Assembly (NCBI GenBank): GCA_017398765.1
Contig: JAFQEY010000093.1
Coordinates: 1 to 64,000 of the forward strand
Length of the DNA: 64,000 nt
From: Akkermansia sp.
Lineage (GTDB): Bacteria > Verrucomicrobiota > Verrucomicrobiia > Verrucomicrobiales > Akkermansiaceae
Direction of reading: 5' to 3'
The notes under the pieces are model-generated. The model saw only the letters and a program-made list of their open reading frames with translations, searched no databases and was not told where the DNA came from. A program made the translations under genes and the position numbers. Positions 1 through 8,363 of the stretch are shown here, piece by piece (position 1 is the first letter of the stretch; the number at the start of each line of letters is the position of its first letter).

Positions 1-176
1 ACTCTATTATTGCTTGTTTACTCATTTTGAGTGACATGTGTATATGTTAGTGCCTGATTTATGAGGCATCCAGCTTTTCACGTGTCAGCCTAACTCGTGA
101 AAAGTGTCAGTTCGGTGACTGGATTTTTGAGGCAATGCGCCCCCGGAACAACCCACTCACTTGAGCTTGATTTGAC
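1..176. other. Non-coding leader region before dnaB
   Basis: No plausible gene is seen here. An inverted repeat with 9-bp arms (CTTTTCACG at 74-82 and CGTGAAAAG at 96-104) could be the tail of a transcript from outside the window or a regulatory hairpin. No T-run follows it on the plus strand, so a terminator role is uncertain. Confidence 0.4.
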
Positions 177-205
177 TTGCCAAGCCGCCGGGAGCAGTGT
201 ATGAT
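177..205 (+). promoter_or_regulatory. Promoter of dnaB
   Basis: TTGCCA (177-182), a 17-bp spacer and TATGAT (200-205) form a sigma70-type promoter. It covers an in-frame upstream ATG at 197, so the next in-frame ATG at 227 is the better dnaB start. Confidence 0.6.
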
Positions 206-226
206 AGCCGACCGCAAGCCGTTATC

Positions 227-1672
227 ATGAGTAAAGAGAAAACAAAAAAGGAAAAAGCTGACCTGAAAACAGGCTCAGTCACGCCTGATACCACCCAGCT
301 GATGATGCCGCAGGCCCCCGGTGTGGAAAAAAGCCTGCTCTCCATGATGACGATTGACCCCACCAATATCGTGTCCCGGTGTATCTCTGAAGGCATGACC
401 GGGGAGTACTTTTACATACCCGCTCACCGTATTCTGTGGGATATCTTCCGCGCGCGCTACGACAAGGGTCTGCCGATAGATGCCACCTCCGTGGCACAGG
501 AACTCACGGACCACCACCGGCTGGAAGCCGTGGGCGGCCAGGCCGGGCTCATGGATATTTTCTCCTTTGCCACCACCACGGCACTTTTCCGCATGCATTT
601 TGACACACTGCGTGAAAAGTTTGTGCGCCGCGCCATCATCCTGGCCTCCAACCGTGCCTCTGAGGCGGCTTACACCGGCGAGGCGGAGATTGAAACCCTG
701 CTTGACCAGACAGAGCAGGAAGTGCTGCAGATACGCCAGAGCACGGATAAGGGTGAGGAGTGGAGCCTGAACCGCGATATCAACGCTGCCATGACCAATC
801 TGGAGCGTATGATGAATAGTAACGGTGAAATTCTGGGGCTTTCCACCGGTTATCCGCGCTTGGATAAGATGATTAACGGGCTCAAGAGCGGTGAGCTCTT
901 TGTTATTGCCGCTCGCCCGTCTATGGGTAAAACCTCGTTCATGCTCAATATTCTGGAGCATCTGGCTCTGGATGTAAAGAAACCGGTGCTGGCATTTTCC
1001 TGTGAAATGCCCAGTGTGCAGCTGGTGGAACGCCTTCTCTACGCACGCAGCGGTGTAAGCAAGCAGCAGTTACTCTCCAAGGGCGGCTCATTTTCCAAGG
1101 AGGAAATGAAGCGGCTCAAGTACGCCATCACTGAGCTGCGTGCCAGCAAGCTGGTGATTGATGACACCGCCGGTATCTCCATCTCTGAGCTGAGAGCCAA
1201 AGCTCGCCGCGTGATGCGTGACCACCCCGACCTCTGCTGCATCGGCATTGACTATCTCCAGCTCATGCGCTCCCACACCAAGCAGGCCCAGAACAGCCGC
1301 GAACGTGAAATTGCCGAAATCTCCGGCGGGCTCAAAGCTCTCGCCAAAGAGCTGCGACTCCCCATCATCGTGCTGGCTCAGCTGAACCGCGGACCGGAAA
1401 ACCGCCCGGGCAAAAATAAAGGTGTGCCGATGATGAGTGACCTCCGCGAATCCGGTGCCATTGAGCAGGACGCTGACATGATTGGTCTGCTGTACCGCTC
1501 CGCTTACTATGCAGAGGATGATGAGGAGCGGCAGGAAATCGGCTCAGATGCCAACCTTGCCCTTGCCAAGAACCGAAATGGCCCCACGGGTGATGTACCG
1601 CTGACTTTCCACGCGGAACTGATGCGCTTTATCCCGCGCATTCCGCGTCCGGATGAAGACGGCGGGGAGTAA
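227..1672 (+). CDS. dnaB: Replicative DNA helicase DnaB
   Basis: A 481-residue hexameric replicative helicase that unwinds DNA ahead of the fork and recruits primase. The N-terminal DnaB domain covers about residues 35-140 and the RecA-like helicase domain about 195-470. The Walker A loop (ARPSMGKTS) is near residue 230, the Walker B segment (CIGIDYLQLM) lies downstream, and the DLRESGAIEQDAD motif typical of DnaB is intact. Length is normal for the family. The start at 227 is chosen because the in-frame ATG at 197 lies inside the promoter. The residues before the N-terminal domain are Lys-rich and probably disordered. The amidase gene follows after 7 bp, suggesting co-transcription. No intein is present. 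Confidence 0.95.
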   Translation: MSKEKTKKEKADLKTGSVTPDTTQLMMPQAPGVEKSLLSMMTIDPTNIVSRCISEGMTGEYFYIPAHRILWDIFRARYDKGLPIDATSVAQELTDHHRLEAVGGQAGLMDIFSFATTTALFRMHFDTLREKFVRRAIILASNRASEAAYTGEAEIETLLDQTEQEVLQIRQSTDKGEEWSLNRDINAAMTNLERMMNSNGEILGLSTGYPRLDKMINGLKSGELFVIAARPSMGKTSFMLNILEHLALDVKKPVLAFSCEMPSVQLVERLLYARSGVSKQQLLSKGGSFSKEEMKRLKYAITELRASKLVIDDTAGISISELRAKARRVMRDHPDLCCIGIDYLQLMRSHTKQAQNSREREIAEISGGLKALAKELRLPIIVLAQLNRGPENRPGKNKGVPMMSDLRESGAIEQDADMIGLLYRSAYYAEDDEERQEIGSDANLALAKNRNGPTGDVPLTFHAELMRFIPRIPRPDEDGGE

Positions 1673-1679
1673 AAGCTTT

Positions 1680-2591
1680 ATGAAGAATAAGATGGTGCAG
1701 TTAGTGGTGGCTCTGGTGCTGGTAGTACTGGGGCTGAGTGCCTGCAGCAGCGTGCCGACCGGTAGCCGGAGCGGTGTGGTGGTGCTGGATATCGGTCACT
1801 TTATCGGCGCAGGTGGAGCTTCCACTCCCGGGGCCGTCAATGGCAAAGTAATCAGCGAGTGTGCTTTCTGGTACGAATACTCCTACTACGTGAAGCGTGA
1901 AATTGAGCGTGCCGGGTACAAGTGCGTCATCTGCAACCGGGGAAATGCGCCCACGACTGAGCCCTTGCTTTCCTTTGCCCGCCGCGCCGGGGTCATTCAC
2001 CTGCGCCGGCCTGACCGCAACGCCGCACGCTACCCCTCCCGCTACCACCCTGACCGCGTGGCAAGCGGTATGGTGAGCGCGGACTACGCCATCTATCGCC
2101 GCGCGGCAGCCATGGTGTTCCTGCACCACAACAGCTCCGGCGGATGGACCAATTCCCCCATGCCCTCCATCATTCTCAGTAACCGCTACAACGGGCGTCC
2201 CCTGGCGGCTGCCATTGCAACAACCCTGAATCGGGAAGTGCTTAATCACGGTATGCCCAACGGCGGTCGCGAGTGCACGGTACAGGTGCGTTATGTGGAT
2301 GCCGACCGCGCCGCCGGCTGGCTGAACGCCTGCGATGATTCCGGGATTCCCGCCGCAGTCATTGAAGCGGCTTTCTTAAACAACCGCAACCACGCCACCT
2401 ATCTCGCCAATCCCGCCAATGCTCGCCACTACGCTGAAAGCATAGGACGCGGTGTGGCGACCTACCTGCGCAGCGGCAAGGCTGTGGGGCACATCCGCGC
2501 AGATGAAAATCGGGCAGATGAAGGCTCTTTCGGCTACGCCGCTGAATCTCGTCGCCTCAAGGTACCGGGTGCCAAATTGCTCATTCGCTGA
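1680..2591 (+). CDS. N-acetylmuramoyl-L-alanine amidase (Amidase_3), lipoprotein
   Basis: A 303-residue cell-wall hydrolase predicted to cleave the amide bond between muramic acid and the stem peptide. A lipobox (LGLSAC, Cys22) follows a hydrophobic stretch, so the enzyme is probably a membrane lipoprotein. The Amidase_3 zinc and catalytic residues appear in order: His in DIGHF, Glu in ISECAFW, the FLHHNS histidines and Glu in VIEAAFLNN. The start at 1680 is preferred over an in-frame ATG at 1653 because it places the lipobox correctly and has a GGGGAG ribosome site 10 nt upstream. It follows dnaB closely. The substrate is inferred from the family; a role in cell separation is likely but not shown. 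Confidence 0.85.
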   Translation: MKNKMVQLVVALVLVVLGLSACSSVPTGSRSGVVVLDIGHFIGAGGASTPGAVNGKVISECAFWYEYSYYVKREIERAGYKCVICNRGNAPTTEPLLSFARRAGVIHLRRPDRNAARYPSRYHPDRVASGMVSADYAIYRRAAAMVFLHHNSSGGWTNSPMPSIILSNRYNGRPLAAAIATTLNREVLNHGMPNGGRECTVQVRYVDADRAAGWLNACDDSGIPAAVIEAAFLNNRNHATYLANPANARHYAESIGRGVATYLRSGKAVGHIRADENRADEGSFGYAAESRRLKVPGAKLLIR

Positions 2592-2641
2592 CAGAATAAA
2601 TCACCTCACCCTGTAAAATTATAAAAACGGCACTTTTTATC

Positions 2642-2669
2642 TTGCCAAACCTCCATGATGTGCTATATT
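2642..2669 (+). promoter_or_regulatory. Promoter of the small lipoprotein gene
   Basis: TTGCCA (2642-2647), 16-bp spacer, TATATT (2664-2669). Transcription would start near 2676, giving a leader of about 60 nt. Confidence 0.55.
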
Positions 2670-2676
2670 GGTAGTG

Positions 2677-2711
2677 TTCCCTCCGTAATACCTACGGAGC
2701 GTGGAACGCAT
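2677..2711 (+). promoter_or_regulatory. 5' leader hairpin upstream of the small lipoprotein
   Basis: The leader can fold into a two-part stem: an outer GTTCC/GGAAC pair and an inner CTCCGTA/TACGGAG pair around a 5-nt loop. An unstructured A/C-rich stretch without a Shine-Dalgarno then runs to the start codon at 2735. The hairpin may stabilise the mRNA or regulate translation; this is inference. Confidence 0.45.
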
Positions 2712-2734
2712 TAACAACAAACAATAAAACAACC

Positions 2735-2860
2735 ATGAAATACATTACCATGCTTGCCCTTACGGCAGCTGCTTTCGTGTCCTGCCAGCAGCAACAGCAG
2801 CAGACTCCTCCTCCCTCTGACCCCGTTCCCCCGCCCCCCGTGGAACCCGTCAAGAAGTAA
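2735..2860 (+). CDS. Small Gln/Pro-rich lipoprotein (41 aa)
   Basis: A very short gene encoding 41 residues: a Lys-containing start, a hydrophobic stretch (LALTAAAF) and a lipobox-like VSC with Cys17, then a run of six glutamines and a Pro-rich tail ending VEPVKK. It has its own promoter at 2642, a structured leader and a strong terminator at 2882-2917, so it is a complete monocistronic unit despite its size. The mature peptide would be only about 25 residues attached to lipid. It resembles small entericidin- or Lpp-like lipoproteins in plan only; no family is recognised. Confidence 0.65.
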   Translation: MKYITMLALTAAAFVSCQQQQQQTPPPSDPVPPPPVEPVKK

Positions 2861-2881
2861 GAGTCATCTCAGCTCTGACAT

Positions 2882-2917
2882 GACAGCGCACCCCGAAATG
2901 GGATGCGCTGTTTAGTT
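2882..2917 (+). terminator. Terminator after the small lipoprotein
   Basis: Perfect 8-bp arms ACAGCGCA and TGCGCTGT around a short loop, followed by TTTAGTTTTA. Confidence 0.7.
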
Positions 2918-3020
2918 TTATTCTTCACTCAAAACAGCCCCGCCCCCCGGTGAGGAGAGCTTCACACCGCCATTTTTTCACCTACCATGTCAGTATGTCA
3001 AAAGAGTAATGGTAGAAAGC

Positions 3021-3049
3021 TTGCGTACGCTGAGGGAATATGCTATGCT
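3021..3049 (+). promoter_or_regulatory. Promoter of metY
   Basis: TTGCGT (3021-3026), 17-bp spacer, TATGCT (3044-3049). The -10 ends 9 nt before ATG 3059, so the leader is only a few nucleotides long. Confidence 0.6.
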
Positions 3050-3058
3050 GAGCGCACG

Positions 3059-4336
3059 ATGAAAACCTCCACCATTTGCGTTCAGAGCGGCTGGAACCCG
3101 AAGAAGGGTGAGCCGCGTGTGCTGCCCATTTACCAGTCCACCACCTTCAAGTACGAGACGAGCGAGCAGATGGCACGCCTGTTTGATTTGGAGGAAGCCG
3201 GATTCTTCTACACCCGCCTGCAGAACCCCACCAACGAATGTGTGGCCAAGAAAATTGCCGAGCTGGAGGGCGGCGTGGCGGCCATTCTGACCTCTTCCGG
3301 TCAGGCGGCTTCGTTCTACTCCATCTTCAACATCTGCGAGGCCGGTGACCACTTCGTCTCCACCTCTGCCATCTACGGCGGCACCTTCAACCTCTTTGCC
3401 GTCACGTTCAAAAAGCTGGGTATCGAGGTCACTTTCGTGGATCAGGATGCCCCGGAGGAAGAAATCCAGAAGGCATTCCGCCCCAACACCAAGTGTCTGT
3501 TCTCAGAGACGATATCCAACCCCTCTCTGCAGGTGCTCGACATCCGCAAGATGGCCGACATTGCCCACAAGAACGGGGTGCCGCTGATTGTGGACAATAC
3601 CTTTGCCACCCCCATGAACTGCCGCCCCTTTGAGCACGGTGCCGATATCGTCATGCACTCCACCACCAAGTACATGGACGGTCATGCCACCCAGGTGGGC
3701 GGCGTGATTGTGGACAGCGGCAAGTTCGATTGGGCCGCCCACGCAGACAAGTTCCCCGGGCTGACTCAGCCGGATGATTCCTACCACGGGCTTGTGTATA
3801 CGCAGGCTTTCGGTGCCGGTGCCTACATCACCAAATGCACCGTCCAGCTCATGCGCGATCTGGGCTCCATTCCCTCACCCATGAATGCCTTCCTGCTCAA
3901 CCTGGGGCTGGAGACGCTGCACCTGCGTGTGCCCCGCCACTGCGAAAACGCCCAGAAGGTGGCCGAATTCCTCGAAACCCAGCCGGATGTGGCCTGGATT
4001 AACTATGCGGGGCTTCCCTCCAACAAATACTATGCGCTGGCGCAGAAGCAGTTCGACGGCGGCCGCACCTGCGGCGTAGTCACTTTCGGCATCAAGGGCG
4101 GGCGTGAGCGCGCCATCAAGTTCATGGACAGACTGAAGCTCGCCTCCATCGTGACCCACGTGGCCGATGCCCGCACCTGTGTGCTGCACCCCGCCAGCCA
4201 CACCCACCGCCAGCTCTCCGATGAGCAGCTCATCGAAGCCGGCGTGAAGCCCGACCTCATCCGCTTCTCCGTGGGCATTGAGGATGCTGAGGATATCATC
4301 GATGACCTCAAGCAGGCTCTCGCCGCCATCCAATAA
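3059..4336 (+). CDS. metY: O-acetylhomoserine sulfhydrylase / aminocarboxypropyltransferase
   Basis: A 425-residue PLP enzyme of the Cys/Met-metabolism family. It is expected to join O-acetylhomoserine (or O-acetylserine) with sulfide to make homocysteine (or cysteine). The opening PIYQSTTFKYET, the FYTRLQNPT segment, the aspartate in IVDNTFATP and the PLP lysine in HSTTKYMDGH are all present. Length matches MetY rather than the shorter MetB/MetC enzymes (about 380 aa). An in-frame ATG at 2987 is rejected because it lies upstream of the promoter at 3021-3049. It stands alone between two terminators. Discrimination of MetY from homologous lyases rests on length and motifs only. Confidence 0.88.
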   Translation: MKTSTICVQSGWNPKKGEPRVLPIYQSTTFKYETSEQMARLFDLEEAGFFYTRLQNPTNECVAKKIAELEGGVAAILTSSGQAASFYSIFNICEAGDHFVSTSAIYGGTFNLFAVTFKKLGIEVTFVDQDAPEEEIQKAFRPNTKCLFSETISNPSLQVLDIRKMADIAHKNGVPLIVDNTFATPMNCRPFEHGADIVMHSTTKYMDGHATQVGGVIVDSGKFDWAAHADKFPGLTQPDDSYHGLVYTQAFGAGAYITKCTVQLMRDLGSIPSPMNAFLLNLGLETLHLRVPRHCENAQKVAEFLETQPDVAWINYAGLPSNKYYALAQKQFDGGRTCGVVTFGIKGGRERAIKFMDRLKLASIVTHVADARTCVLHPASHTHRQLSDEQLIEAGVKPDLIRFSVGIEDAEDIIDDLKQALAAIQ

Positions 4337-4367
4337 TCGGATTGGCAACCGAAACCATTCATCTGAA

Positions 4368-4403
4368 ACACCCCTCCGGCATCACCATGCGGAGGGGTGT
4401 TTT
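4368..4403 (+). terminator. Terminator after metY
   Basis: Perfect 11-bp arms ACACCCCTCCG and CGGAGGGGTGT around an 11-nt loop, followed by TTTTATAT. Confidence 0.8.
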
Positions 4404-4424
4404 ATATCCCCCGACTCCGGCACC

Positions 4425-4467
4425 ATTCCCGAAATTCGGGAGTAGCGTTCCCGAATTTCGGGAATTT
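4425..4467. repeat. 43-bp compound palindrome, copy 1
   Basis: It consists of TCCCGAAATTCGGGA, a 7-bp spacer and TCCCGAATTTCGGGA. Each 15-mer is itself a palindrome around one central base, and the two are reverse complements of each other, so the unit is a palindrome of palindromes. An exact copy in the same orientation is at 5743-5785. This copy ends 2 bp beyond the stop codon of the ATPase gene. It could be a terminator, a REP-like element or a recombination site. Confidence 0.9.
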
Positions 4468-4469
4468 CA

Positions 4470-5702
4470 TTAAAGTGCTGAGATGGGGAAACCGCAGGCA
4501 CCATCGGCCATAGGGACAAAGCGCTCTGCTGTGCAGAACACGATACCGGGCATGAGCAAGGCCTGCCCCGGGGGAATGGAACGCGCCCACTTCAAATCTG
4601 CGGAAGAGGGGCTGCTGCTGCGCTTCACCTCCATGGGATAAATACGGCCATTCTGCTCCAGCAGGAAATCCACCTCTCCGCCATCGAGATTACGGAAATA
4701 GCTGATTCTCGGTCGAATACCGGCATTGGCGAAACGCCGCATCAGCTGCCCGAATACCCAAGTCTCCAGGATGGCGCCGGCATAGGTACTCTGCATCATC
4801 ATATCAGGATTCTGCCAGCCGGCCAGCCAGGAACAGAGCCCCGTGTCCATGAAATACAGCTTCGGGGTTTTGGCCAACCGCTTGGTGCTGTTGACATGGT
4901 AAGGCTCCAGCAACGTGACAATGCCGGAGGTTTCCAGTATGGAAACCCAGGCGGCAGCCGTTTTGGGAGAAACCTCGGCATCGCGCGCCAGGTCGCTGTA
5001 GACTAACTGCTGCCCGGTGCGCAACGCGGCGGAACGCATCAGGCGGACAAAGGCGCTCCTGTTGCCCACCTGCGAAAGAGCCTGAACATCCCGCTCCACA
5101 TAGGTCTGCACATAGGCATCAAAGAATGCATCGCGCGGCAGTGCCGTCTGCTGCGCCATCTGCGGATAACCACCACGCCATATCCCGGTGTACAAATCAT
5201 GGATGTTGCACAATGTACCCGAACATACCATATCCGAAACGCGCTCCGGATCGAATGCCGGAACACCGAGGCCGAGACCGCATGACTCCTGACGCGACAG
5301 GCTGAACAACTCTACTATTCCGATGCGCCCGGCCAGGCTTTCACTCACGCCGGACATCAGGTGGAAGCGCTGTGAACCCGTCAACCAATACATCCCCGGT
5401 TTGCGATTCGCATCCACACGCATCTTGATGGCACGAAACAGCTCCGGTGCATACTGAACCTCATCTATGCACAAGGGTTCTCCGTACTGCTCCAGAAACC
5501 CGATGGGGTCCTTGCGGGCTCTGTCGGCTTCCAGATAGTCATCCAGCGAGATATACCTCATCCCCTCCGGCATCATTTCCTTCAACAGAGTCGATTTCCC
5601 CACCTGCCGGGCTCCCGTCACCAATACACAGGGGAAGAATCGGCTCAATTCCTCCACTTTGGCCCGCATCGTTCGCTCCAGATATATCAACTCTGCTCCC
5701 AT
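4470..5702 (-). CDS. AAA-family ATPase with DUF4143 domain (copy 1)
   Basis: A 410-residue P-loop ATPase of the AAA_14/DUF4143 family. Walker A is GARQVGKST and Walker B is CIDEVQY. TGSQRFHLM and ESLAGR follow, then the C-terminal region with GEVDFLLEQNGRIYPMEVK, which resembles a PD-(D/E)XK nuclease core (D...ExK). The role of the family is poorly known; many members sit in variable genome regions. The gene is bracketed by identical 43-bp palindromic repeats at 4425-4467 and 5743-5785. A promoter at 5708-5737 covers the alternative start at 5717, supporting 5702. A paralogue of 405 residues lies at 37607-38824. The open frame continues far upstream through the M16 protease gene, but that extension is antisense shadow. 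Confidence 0.8.
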   Translation of the reverse strand: MGAELIYLERTMRAKVEELSRFFPCVLVTGARQVGKSTLLKEMMPEGMRYISLDDYLEADRARKDPIGFLEQYGEPLCIDEVQYAPELFRAIKMRVDANRKPGMYWLTGSQRFHLMSGVSESLAGRIGIVELFSLSRQESCGLGLGVPAFDPERVSDMVCSGTLCNIHDLYTGIWRGGYPQMAQQTALPRDAFFDAYVQTYVERDVQALSQVGNRSAFVRLMRSAALRTGQQLVYSDLARDAEVSPKTAAAWVSILETSGIVTLLEPYHVNSTKRLAKTPKLYFMDTGLCSWLAGWQNPDMMMQSTYAGAILETWVFGQLMRRFANAGIRPRISYFRNLDGGEVDFLLEQNGRIYPMEVKRSSSPSSADLKWARSIPPGQALLMPGIVFCTAERFVPMADGACGFPISAL

Positions 5703-5707
5703 GAGCT

Positions 5708-5737
5708 TATAATGCATGATAACGAAGAGGAGGTCAA
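5708..5737 (-). promoter_or_regulatory. Promoter of ATPase copy 1
   Basis: On the minus strand, TTGACC (5732-5737), 18-bp spacer, ATTATA (5708-5713). It ends 5 nt before the start codon at 5702 and lies just inside the right-hand 43-bp repeat. Confidence 0.45.
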
Positions 5738-5742
5738 TACAA

Positions 5743-5785
5743 ATTCCCGAAATTCGGGAGTAGCGTTCCCGAATTTCGGGAATTT
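5743..5785. repeat. 43-bp compound palindrome, copy 2
   Basis: Identical to 4425-4467 over 43 bp and in direct orientation; the flanking bases differ. It lies between the divergent ATPase and M16 protease genes, upstream of both promoters. Confidence 0.9.
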
Positions 5786-5818
5786 GGCAGAAAAAGGGGG
5801 AGAATTCACGATTCTGCG

Positions 5819-5848
5819 TTGTCGTGGCGGGGGAAGATGTGGCATAAT
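5819..5848 (+). promoter_or_regulatory. Promoter of the M16 protease gene
   Basis: TTGTCG (5819-5824), 18-bp spacer, CATAAT (5843-5848). The -10 ends 7 nt before ATG 5856 and overlaps the other candidate ATG at 5847. Confidence 0.45.
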
Positions 5849-5855
5849 GCAGGGT

Positions 5856-8351
5856 ATGCAGCACGAGGTACATGTATGCCCGAACGGACTGACGGCCATG
5901 GTGGCAGCGCAGCGGAATCTGCCGCTGGTGTCGCTCCAGTTCTGGGTGGAAAGCGGGTCGATACACGAGGAAGAGCACGCGGGGGCGGGGATATCGCATC
6001 TGATTGAGCACATGGTGTTCAAGGGGACGGAGGAATTCAGCGGACAGGAGCTCAACGAACGCGTACCCGCACTGGGCGGAAGCTGGAATGCCTATACCAG
6101 CACCGACCGCACCGTGTACCACATCGACGGCCCGGCAGAGCACTGGCGGGAGTTCCTGCACCTGCTGGCGCAGCTGGTGTTTCACCCCACCTTCCCGAAG
6201 GAAGAGTTTGAGCGCGAGCGCGATGTCATCCGCCGCGAGATGGCCATGTACAACGATGACCCGCAGGACGCCTCCTACCGCGCGCTCATCACGACCCTCT
6301 TCAAAAGTCACCCGCGCCGCCTGCCCGTCATCGGCGAGCCGGAGGCATTCGACCGCTTGAGCCACAGCGACATGGTGAACAGCCACCGCCGCCGCTACGT
6401 GCCCGGCAATGTGTTCATCTGTGCGGCCGGAGATGTGCCGACAGAGAGCTTTTTCCAAGCCGTGGAGCAAGAGGTGGGGCAACTGCCTGCCGCCCCGCTG
6501 CCGCCGCGCCCGCACACGGCAGAGGCACGGCAATGGGGGCCACGCCTGCACCGCCGGGAGTTTGCCCAGCCGACCTCCACGCTGATGCTGGCCTGGCGGG
6601 TGCCGCATTCCAACCACCCGGATGCCGCCGCCATCAGCATGCTGGGTTCCATCCTGGGTGAGGGTCGAAGTGCCTGGCTCTATAAGAAGTTTCACGACGA
6701 GGAAGGGCTGGCGCACGATGTGAGCGTGATGATGGTGCCGAACCGCGAGGGCGAAGGAGCCATGGTGCTGGAGGCCGATGTGGAGCGCACCGACCGCGAT
6801 ACCCTGCGTGACGCCATGCTGGACTACCTCCGCACACTGCCGGAGGCCGACTTTGAGGAAGCGCGACTGCGCACCCGCCGCCAGATGAAAGTGGCGCGGC
6901 TGCGCACCCTATCCACGGTGCAGGGGCTGGCGGGCACAGTCGGCATGTCCTGGCATCTGAACCGCAACCTGAACTGCATGGAGGAATGGGATGCCGCGCT
7001 GGAACAGGTGACAGCCGCAGACCTGGCACGCGCTGCCGCCACCTACCTGCGCCCGGAGCGGCTCACGGAGGTGAGCGTTGACCCTATCGGCACCAACCCG
7101 CCGCAGGCAGAGGAAAACGCCATCGGTATCGGGGATGCTCCGGTCGTTCATGAACTCGCCAACGGGCTTCGCATCGTCACCCGCATTGACCGCCGCGTGC
7201 CCATGGCACACGCCACGCTGGCGGTGCGCGCCGGCAGCCCCACGGAAACGGCGCAGACCGCCGGTATCAACAGCCTGCTCTCCGAATGTCTGCTGAAAGG
7301 CACCGCCACCCGCAGCACCGCGCAGTGGGCCGACGAGGTGGAAAATCTGGGGGCTTCCATCTCCGGCAATGCCGGCAATAATACCCTGAGCCTCAGCGGG
7401 CGATGCCTCCGGGACGACCTGTCTGCCCTGCTGGAGCTGCTGGCGGATGCCGCTCTGCACCCGGCACTACCGGCAGAGGCCATTGAGACAGAAAAGAAAG
7501 CCATGATAGCCGATGTGCTGGATGCGGAGGAGGACCCGGCGGCACTGGCGTTCCGGCGCATCCGCAGTCTGTGCTTCGGCAGCGTCTCTTATGGCAACCA
7601 CCGCGACGGCACGGTGGAGAGCATCAGCTCCCTGAACCGCAGCACTCTGGCCGCCCACCATGCACGCCTGATGTGCGGCCGCAACGCCGTGCTGGCTGTG
7701 GCGGGAGATATTAACCCGGAAGCCGTGGTGCAGCTGGCAGAGCAGCTCTTCGGCTCCATGCCCGCCGGATGCCCGGCCACCGGCACACCCACCCCGCCCC
7801 AGATGCCCGGGGATGAAACCATCTCTGCCGGCAAGGAGCAGGCCGTACTGGTCGTGGCTCTGCCTGCGCTCACCGCCACGGATGATGATGTGCCCCTGCA
7901 AACGCTCTTTGAAGAATGGTGCCGCGATATGTCCGGCCCCGTGTTCTCCGAAATCCGCGAACGCCGCGGGTTGGCCTACTACGCCGCCGCTGCTTCCCTG
8001 CTGGGGCTTGACACCGGCTGCCTGTACTTCTACCTGGGCACCGCCCCGGAGCAGGTGGAGGAAGCCAGCACTGCCCTCTCGGATATCCTCTGCCAACTGT
8101 CCGAAAACGGCATGCCCGCAGACGCGCTGGAGCGCAGCCGCTCCGCCGCGCTGACCGGGCGACTGCTCTCCCTCCAATCCTGCGGCAAGCAATGCTCTGC
8201 CATGGCGGTCAACACCCTGCTGGGACTGGGGGCGGATTACAATGACCGCCTGCCCGACATGCTCAAGGCAATCACCCCGCAGGCCATGAACAGCTACATC
8301 GCCCGCATTCTCTCCCCCACAGCCACCCGAACCCGGGTCACCGTCCGCTAA
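5856..8351 (+). CDS. M16 family zinc metallopeptidase (pitrilysin-like), duplicated
   Basis: An 831-residue protein made of two tandem M16 halves. The first half carries the inverted zinc motif HLIEH (His48, Glu51, His52) and the third ligand Glu at about residue 128 (RREMAMYNDD), so it is the active half. The second half, starting near residue 430, repeats the fold but has INSLLSECL where the zinc motif should be, as in the inactive domain of two-domain M16 peptidases. RERRGLAYYAAAA matches the usual R...Y region of inactive halves. No signal peptide is visible, so the protein is probably cytoplasmic or exported by another route. ATG 5847 is an alternative start that overlaps the -10. The nnr gene follows after 12 bp. 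Confidence 0.88.
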   Translation: MQHEVHVCPNGLTAMVAAQRNLPLVSLQFWVESGSIHEEEHAGAGISHLIEHMVFKGTEEFSGQELNERVPALGGSWNAYTSTDRTVYHIDGPAEHWREFLHLLAQLVFHPTFPKEEFERERDVIRREMAMYNDDPQDASYRALITTLFKSHPRRLPVIGEPEAFDRLSHSDMVNSHRRRYVPGNVFICAAGDVPTESFFQAVEQEVGQLPAAPLPPRPHTAEARQWGPRLHRREFAQPTSTLMLAWRVPHSNHPDAAAISMLGSILGEGRSAWLYKKFHDEEGLAHDVSVMMVPNREGEGAMVLEADVERTDRDTLRDAMLDYLRTLPEADFEEARLRTRRQMKVARLRTLSTVQGLAGTVGMSWHLNRNLNCMEEWDAALEQVTAADLARAAATYLRPERLTEVSVDPIGTNPPQAEENAIGIGDAPVVHELANGLRIVTRIDRRVPMAHATLAVRAGSPTETAQTAGINSLLSECLLKGTATRSTAQWADEVENLGASISGNAGNNTLSLSGRCLRDDLSALLELLADAALHPALPAEAIETEKKAMIADVLDAEEDPAALAFRRIRSLCFGSVSYGNHRDGTVESISSLNRSTLAAHHARLMCGRNAVLAVAGDINPEAVVQLAEQLFGSMPAGCPATGTPTPPQMPGDETISAGKEQAVLVVALPALTATDDDVPLQTLFEEWCRDMSGPVFSEIRERRGLAYYAAAASLLGLDTGCLYFYLGTAPEQVEEASTALSDILCQLSENGMPADALERSRSAALTGRLLSLQSCGKQCSAMAVNTLLGLGADYNDRLPDMLKAITPQAMNSYIARILSPTATRTRVTVR

Positions 8352-8363
8352 CCTGTTACCTCC

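Noticed and set aside
4425-5785. Insertion sequence or CRISPR array
   Set aside because: No transposase is present, only two repeat copies exist, and they are separated by a full gene rather than short spacers.
5703-6716. N-terminal extension of the ATPase copy 1 frame
   Set aside because: The extension is antisense to the M16 protease gene and crosses the 43-bp repeat and the promoter. The paralogue starts at the position equivalent to 5702.
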